A program made the position numbers and the translations under genes. Below the pieces are notes generated by a model. The model did no database searches. It worked only from the letters and a program-made list of their open reading frames with translations, and was not told where the DNA came from. From the NCBI GenBank assembly GCA_032690845.1, contig CM064430.1:3458949-3522948 (forward strand): a DNA stretch of 64,000 nt, written 5' to 3'. Numbering within the stretch: the first letter of the stretch is position 1; each line of letters begins with the position of its first letter. Below, piece by piece: positions 58,388 through 64,000 of this stretch. The stretch comes from Eleusine coracana subsp. coracana (Eukaryota > Streptophyta > Magnoliopsida > Poales > Poaceae).

Positions 58388-59725
58388 AGTGGTATCATAA
58401 GCCACACATAAAATTTATTCTACCAGGCAGCGATCTTGTTCGCTTTGTTCGCTGCTGTTATTCCCCAAGGCGTTTCCTTCAGACAACTCGTTACGGCGCC
58501 GCCTTAATGAGATTTGGAGTTGTCGAGTTATCTCTGATCTACAAAAGGCTGCGTTGTACAGCTGTTCTTGGTCTCAGCGGATTTACTCGCCCTTTGCTGC
58601 TTCAAGTCCCGAGGACTTCATCCAGTTCGTATGTGGAGTTTAAGTGGAGGACGAGTCGACGAGGTTCTCGCCGAGTTTGCTGATCTGTTAGTAGTTGTGC
58701 CGTTCTCATTGGTATTAATTTATTCGATCGCCGTGAAGCTCCAAGACCCAAGACATGCTCCGCTTGTACTCTGCCACTTCAATCAGTTGATAACTCGGCG
58801 TTTCATTGCTGAGTCCAAGGTGAAGTGGGTGACACAATAGGCCAATTTCTTGCTCCTGTTCCAGACGAGGAAAGTATCAACCGCTATTGCCTTGTTTGGA
58901 GTCCCGAAGAGCAGTTCATCGTGCGTGAGCAGAGATGGATTTTCACCGAAATTGCTTCAAGCACACGGAAGGTTCTACCGGCATATTCAAACGTGTGCGT
59001 GCCTGTGAAGTTGGTGCTTCTATCCAGAACTGCTACGCGCACATAGAAATTCTCTCAACAGATTTGCTTTGCTCCATGGCGGCGTGATTTGATCTATGTG
59101 ATTGACTCAGCTCAGTCAATACTTCCTGATCGTGCGTGCAAGAGTTTTTGATCTATGGATCGTTTTTCAGCATGCGTCAAGGATGAGGGAAAAACTCGTT
59201 GCCGCTGTTGTTTCTTACCGTTGAGAGAAAGCTATTTGGAGAAATTTTTCTTTTGCTACATCCGTAGCTACTACCAGGAGATTACGTGTGAGCGGAGTTG
59301 GTTTTCACCGAAATTGCTATACGCAAGAGGCTATGTCAGATTATTATTTCCTGGTTCTTTAGTGGAGGTACACTCATATGGTTTATGAGTCTGCAAATTT
59401 TGTTTCGTACCTCCGAAATGTTCAAGAGTTATCACAGATTTTATTGTTACGATTTATTCTTTTGACATGGTTTTTATCAAGTCTCATATTCCACTGCAAG
59501 ACCGTTACCAGTGATAATTATGGCTTTGTTGTTGTTTGTTTGAAGTAACATTTCTGATGTGCTCTTCATCATAAAGAGTATGAATACTTTGTTGGACATA
59601 GAGTTGATTGGTGCTACTGTTTAAGCCCTAGTGACTCGTTGGTGTCCGGTGTTATTTATCGTTGAAGGGAGTTTATTGATGATACTTTATTTGCTACAAG
59701 ATGGAATTCGTCTCAAGATAGAGTT

Positions 59726-60021
59726 TGTTAGAATATACTCTAAATTATAGTGTCCTTGCTAGAGACGTCTACAAGGTTTGAGAGGCGGAGTCCTGTCGTG
59801 TTACGGTCAGTATTGTTTAAGAAATTTATCTCTAGTTTTCACCCTTATATATACATCTTGTATGAGAAGAGTTGAGAGAGAGGATTTATTGTATCCATAT
59901 GTTGTAACTCTCCTCCAATAGTGAAGATTGCCGGTTGACGCCTATGGTTTTTTCCCGCAAGGATTTTCCATGTTAAATCTATGTCTCATTTCGATCTTGT
60001 TTTACGCATTATTTGCTAACA
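59726..60021 (+). repeat. 3' LTR of the non-coding LTR element
   Basis: TGTTAGAATATACTCT ... TTTGCTAACA. Corresponding TATA-like CTTATATATACATC is near 59845. Confidence 0.9.
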
Positions 60022-60189
60022 AAAGCAGACCGAGGAGTACAAACTGATAAAAACACTTCGTACAACCAACCTTGTTACGACTACTATCTAAAGTATTGGG
60101 GTTCATTTATGAGCCTTAATCACCAGAAGATTTGTCATCCCAGAAAACAATATGGGCACGGGAGGAGAACCGGTTTCTAAGTTTATTCA

Positions 60190-62302
60190 TTACCACCTCT
60201 CGTTCACCATCGTTCTTTGGAAACTGGCACTCGTTTCGTTTGTAGTAGAAATACTGATAGCACTGCACTGCTTGCAATATAGTTCTCCCAGAATAACTGT
60301 ATGCAAGTTAGAAGCTCGCTTCATCACTGCTCCTATGAACACTATATGTTCTTCCGTTGCATTGAAACCACAAAGTTGAAGCGTTCTCAGTGGCAAAGGC
60401 TTGAATGAGCCTGCTAAGTCAGATACTCCCTCCGGTACATCCCATGACGCGTTAGTTCTTTCTCCATACGTTTCTTTCCTTTCCTCCTCATCGTGGCAAA
60501 TATGGTCAGAAACCTCAATGTCAAGTATCTCAAGGGCTGGTGCAGCTTCAAGAAGTGCTATTGTCCACAGCAGGCCAAATCCAACAAAGATACCAAACAG
60601 CGACAATTCTCTTAGATTGCTAAATGCTGAGAGAAGTTGATTTTTTTCAGCTTGTAACCAAATCTGGAGAGACAGGAACAGTAAAAAAACAGGTGGGAAA
60701 CTGAGGGTACATGAATGAATGATAATCAACGCACAATTGCTTGTATGAGCAATCATGCAAAAGAACAAAGATTACCTTTTCTCCGAGGAAATCCAACATT
60801 AGAGCATTTATGCATGTTACCACATAAAAGCTCACTTAACTTAAAAGGCTCCTGATAGGATTCCGTTGCAGAATAAATTTCTACTTCCTTGAGGCATGGA
60901 ACACTTCCCATAGTAAAAGGCAAATACGGAGTTGACCAGTAACCACATATAAGCAGCTCCAACTTTGGGAGACAAACGAACTCAACTCGCATACAAACAC
61001 AATGGCAAAATTCTAGAACTTTGAGTTTTGAGTTTGGTGCATCTATCTTGAATGATGTACCAAACCCAGTATCACACTGGTATAGATAAAGGAGACGCAA
61101 CTGTGTCCATGAATTTGCAAGGAGATTATGCATATCAGATTCAGCAAAGCTCGCATTGTAAAGGCGGAGACTTGTTAGGCAACAGGAAATGTTAGGATAG
61201 TTATAGAAGAAACTATTTACACGATCTGCATGTTTCACCATTTCCTCCTTGCTGACATCAAAAGCAAGCCTCTCAACTCCGCTTGTGATCATTACCTCTT
61301 TTACCATTCCATTTTCAATGGCTTCATTAATAAGAAGGCCAATTTGGCTCGAATAACTGTTAATTAAGAATAATGAAAATGCAAAGCGTTGTGATGGCAG
61401 AATTTCTGTGAGTAGGAGCCAACATTCTTCTAACTGATTCAGTAAGAGATGACATCGCTTTCTCAATGTGCTCATCCACTGTAAAATCGGCGTACGGTTC
61501 ATGAAAAAAGTCCTTGACGTCTATGTTGAGTTGTGTAAGAAACCAAGGGAGGTGTCTCCAACGCGTGGAAAGGACACCAGCCCTCATTGCTGTTTTCAAG
61601 TTGACTTTTCCCAAGATTGAGAGTAAAATATCATCATTTAGCTTGCTTATGATGTCTTCCTCCATTTGCTGAAAGATCATAAACGGTTGAATTTGATTAG
61701 CTCGAAATTACACTTATCCAAATATCTAAGTATTCTGCATGTGGACATGTCATTACATATATGTTTCTCTTCTGATTATAGATCTAAGAAAGTTTTTTTT
61801 TAACCACTAGCTGTAATGCAAGTGGTGTCTACGCTGATGCTGGAGCTAAATATGTTTATTGATCAGCTGCTAACCTATTCTCTCTTTTAAAACGACTAGA
61901 AAACCCAATTAATAAACAACCTTTGACACTTCCATGTTTCTCAGCCCTATCAAGGATCAAAACCTAATCAAGAAGCCTTTTAAAACTCAGCCTTATTAAA
62001 AGTCCTGTTCTACTAAACAGATTTTCTCTGTATTCGTAGAACTGTAACAGAGGAGTATGTTCTGATGTTCATATGCAACGAGTAGCACAATAGCTGAGAA
62101 ACTTTCATATCAATTTTAAAAATCCTGTCCTGCTTGGATTGCTAGGATAACCAAAAGAGGAAGAGCTAAATATTCTGTAAACAGCTCTCATACATGTTCG
62201 AGAAAAAAAATTCTGTCAAAAAAGGAAGAGCTAAAAACTCTTAACAGAACATGGGTATCGGGAGAAAGAACTTACATGAGTATGTCCCGTATTGAGAGCC
62301 AT
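60190..62302 (-). pseudogene. F-box/LRR protein gene with two frameshifts
   Basis: Minus-strand exons are 62302-62276 (MALNTGHTH, donor GTAAGT), 61668-60776 and 60663-60190; the splice phases agree. The F-box follows at once: DIISKLNDDILLSILGKVNL, then KTAMRAGVLSTRWRHLPWFL. Leucine-rich repeats follow (CCLTSLRLYNASF, TQLRLLYLYQCD, KLKVLEFCHC, CLKEVEIYSA). Exon 3 continues with LLSAFSNLRELSLFGIF and a C-terminus with ILDIEVSDHICHDEEE and VIFIGAVMKRASNL-like sequence, typical of large grass F-box/FBD-type families. The frame shifts near 61370-61385 (AITTLCI passes to LINSYSSQIGLL in another frame). It shifts again near 60805-60815, where the exon end LMLDFLGEK is in a third frame. Such proteins act as substrate adaptors of SCF ubiquitin ligases, but this copy is broken unless the shifts are sequencing errors. 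Confidence 0.85.
61669..62275 (-). other. First intron of the F-box gene
   Basis: Lies between the short first exon (donor GTAAGT) and exon 2 (acceptor TTTCAG). AT-rich, with no other feature. Confidence 0.6.
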
Positions 62303-62825
62303 CTGTACGGCAGAATCCTTTGAAGATGCGATGAAACAATTTGATACGCTCGTGTTTTTTTTATAATTCATTAATTAAAAGGCGTGGGGAGATATCCCGA
62401 GTATAACACGGACTAAAGTCTCGAAACGAGAGGGACTTCCGTTTTCCTGTACTACGTCTTCAATACGATTCGAACTAGAGGAACAAAAGGTTTGGATCTG
62501 ACTGAGAAGGTAACCCCCATCTTCAATACGATTCTGTACTGTGCTGTGAAGTGTGCTCGGTGGCTTTATTCAGATTCAGAACTAGGCATGGAAGGACCGA
62601 GGCACATGCTCCTATCCTAAAGTGGCGGAGAGCAAGAAGTATGAAACAGCTTCCAGTGTTCCAATTGCTGCACAGAGCAGAACTGACTATCTTGATGAAG
62701 AAGGAGTTCAGTGGAAGGCAGCTGCGTTGTCGACGTGATGGAGGTCGCTGGTGAGGGAAAGGAAAGGAACAATCCAACATGGCCGCTGCCAGCACTACAG
62801 CTCCACCTCCGGCCACTGTATATCA
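62303..62825. other. Region upstream of the F-box gene
   Basis: Would contain the F-box promoter on the minus strand. Short ORFs at 62523-62816 show no domain. Nothing else is supported. Confidence 0.4.
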
Positions 62826-63505
62826 GGGGATTTAATAAAATAGTACTCTACCAGATGATCACTCTCCAAATAGGACTCTCCTCATTGTTCTTAATTATAT
62901 AGGACTCTCCCCAATAATCATTTATTATTTAGGATTATGGATGCCATATAGATAATTTTTAGGTGGATGACATGAAAAACTGATATAAAATAATATTTTT
63001 GCCCCTCACCTCTCACCTTGTCATTCCGTGTCCGATCCTCACTACGACAGCGACCCGCGCACCGGAGCCAAGGGCAGTGACATCGACCTAGGTGAGCTTG
63101 CTGTGGCCGGAGGACAGGACCAGTGCGCGCAGCTCACGCGAAGCGGCGTCTCACGAAATGCAGACCACCCAAAAAACTGACGAGTCACCGTCGTTGGCGA
63201 CGAGGCCCCATTTGATGTCTGTCTCCATCAGAGGCGCGATATAGCAACGGGACAGCGGGTTGGTGATGTCAAGATCTTGGGACACCAGGAGGATCAGGCG
63301 CGGAATGGCAAGATGAGAGTTGAGGGACAAAAATATCATTTCATATCAGTTTTTCATATCATCCACCTAAAAGTTATCTATGTGACATCCATAATCCTAA
63401 ATAATGAATGATCATTGAGAAGAGTTTTATATAATTAAAGATAATAGAGAGAGTCCTATTCGAAGAGTAACCATCTGGTAGAGTCCTATTTTATTAAATC
63501 TCCCC
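62826..63505. mobile_element. Mutator-like foldback element, possible Pack-MULE
   Basis: Long inverted repeats of about 170 bp flank a GC-rich centre: the left arm starts GGGGATTTAATAAAATAG and the right arm ends CTATTTTATTAAATCTCCCC. Target duplications are TGTATATCA (62817-62825) and TGTATATCC (63506-63514), 9 bp with one mismatch, as expected for Mutator-like elements. The centre (about 63010-63330) is compositionally foreign to its AT-rich arms. On the minus strand it has an open frame with IPRLILLVSQDLDITNPLSR and ETDIKWGLVANDGDSSVFWV, which looks like captured exon sequence. No transposase is present. Confidence 0.85.
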
Positions 63506-63514
63506 TGTATATCC

Positions 63515-64000
63515 GCTTCGTCTTCTAAGAAACAGCACATACTGCCCGCCATGAGACCTCAAGTCCCTCTCGGTGCAACACAAATCGTCGGCTCAAGTAT
63601 GAAGATTAATCCAGTTATAAAGTTTCCTGCACTAGAGCCGACGAACAATTAAACCAGGCTCAGCAATAAAAAAATTTTTGGGGCATTGTAGCTCGAATTT
63701 GGATATTTTCGAAAAAGGAGATTAGAAGACATTTGAAGCTAGTAGCACCTCACTGATACATCGGCTAGTTAGGGGGTGTATACTCGCGGTTCCACAGCTC
63801 CACTCCGTGATCAACTAGCTGAGCTCTACTCCTTTTGTTGAAGACCCTCTGCAATGGACGTCCCTTTTGGCGAACTGTCTTCCCCATGCCTTCCAACCCT
63901 CTGCAATTAATTGTGTTCTCCCACTTCAAAGTATAGCTATCACTCAGAATAATTAGCAGAATAAAGGATTACACGCTTCTCTATTGTTTCGACCATGGTC
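63515..64000. other. Intergenic sequence at the window end
   Basis: One short inverted repeat, TCGTCGGCTC (63585-63594) and GAGCCGACGA (63635-63644). No gene is seen. Confidence 0.4.

Larger units (their letters stand above)
58089..60021 (+). mobile_element. Non-coding LTR retrotransposon (small, non-autonomous)
   Basis: LTRs are 58089-58387 (299 bp) and 59726-60021 (296 bp), starting TGTTAGAATAT and ending ACA. They are bounded by the 5-bp duplication AAAGC (58084-58088 and 60022-60026). A primer site TGGTATCATAAGCC follows the 5' LTR. The 1338-bp interior contains no gag or pol motif; the open frames at 58363-59390 are short and unrelated to each other. A segment with TTTTCACCGAAATTGCT occurs twice inside (near 58940 and 59309). 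The LTRs differ at many sites by eye, so this insertion is older than the other two in the window. Confidence 0.92.

Noticed and set aside
58363..59388. Open frames inside the 58089-60021 LTR element as gag or pol
   Set aside because: Short, in different frames, and without zinc knuckle, protease, integrase or RT motifs.

Overview
This is a stretch of plant nuclear genome, almost certainly from a grass (Poaceae). The anchor is a complete EIN2 gene (seven coding exons) that reads through with monocot-type sequence. The transposon content is also grass-like: Stowaway, Tourist and hAT MITEs, a gypsy element with antisense ORFs, and small non-autonomous LTR elements. From memory, the EIN2 N-terminus looks closer to maize/panicoid forms than to rice, but I cannot place the species. 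There is no bacterial, viral or organellar segment and no CRISPR array.

Layout. 1-6990: 3' part of a gypsy LTR retrotransposon with the pol C-terminus, two minisatellites, broken antisense ORFs and the 3' LTR. 7095-13743: a plus-strand gene whose exons encode two related methyl-CpG-binding-domain (MBD)-like modules; the second module carries an in-frame stop. 14808-20705: a degraded copia element with target-site duplication (TSD) GGTAC, itself interrupted inside gag by a 1065-bp hAT element with TSD GACATGCT; the copia sits inside an older minus-strand reading frame. 21345-22245: a CACTA-like remnant. 22836-23720: a strictosidine-synthase-like ORF that lacks its N-terminus. 25005-26592: a decayed DEAH-box (PRP43/DHX15-type) helicase pseudogene on the minus strand.

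28049-32065 is a gene island: a FAD-dependent oxidoreductase (plus, two exons) convergent with an organelle-type RimP-domain protein (minus, four exons, one GC-AG intron). 33603-36345 is a non-autonomous hAT element (TSD GTTAAGCG) that contains both a 203-bp hAT MITE and a 1619-bp LTR retrotransposon. That retrotransposon has 314-bp LTRs and encodes unrecognised proteins rather than gag-pol. 36354-44380 is mostly gene-empty and carries MITEs. 45678-51309 is EIN2, with a Stowaway MITE in an intron and another upstream.

Downstream of EIN2 are three degenerate copies of a repeat that each keep a minus-strand TATA-like motif, then several MITEs and a second small LTR retrotransposon without coding capacity (58089-60021). 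A minus-strand F-box/LRR gene with two frameshifts (60190-62302) and a 680-bp foldback Mutator-like element with a possible captured gene piece (62826-63505) complete the window.

The genes do not form a pathway. EIN2 (ethylene signalling), the RimP-like protein (organelle ribosome maturation), the oxidoreductase and the MBD gene are independent housekeeping or regulatory loci separated by nested transposons. The most unusual items are the two-module MBD gene with its stop codon, the nested-insertion histories that can be read base by base from intact TSDs, and the small LTR element with unknown ORFs. All coordinates and splice sites were read by eye; no alignment or database search was possible.
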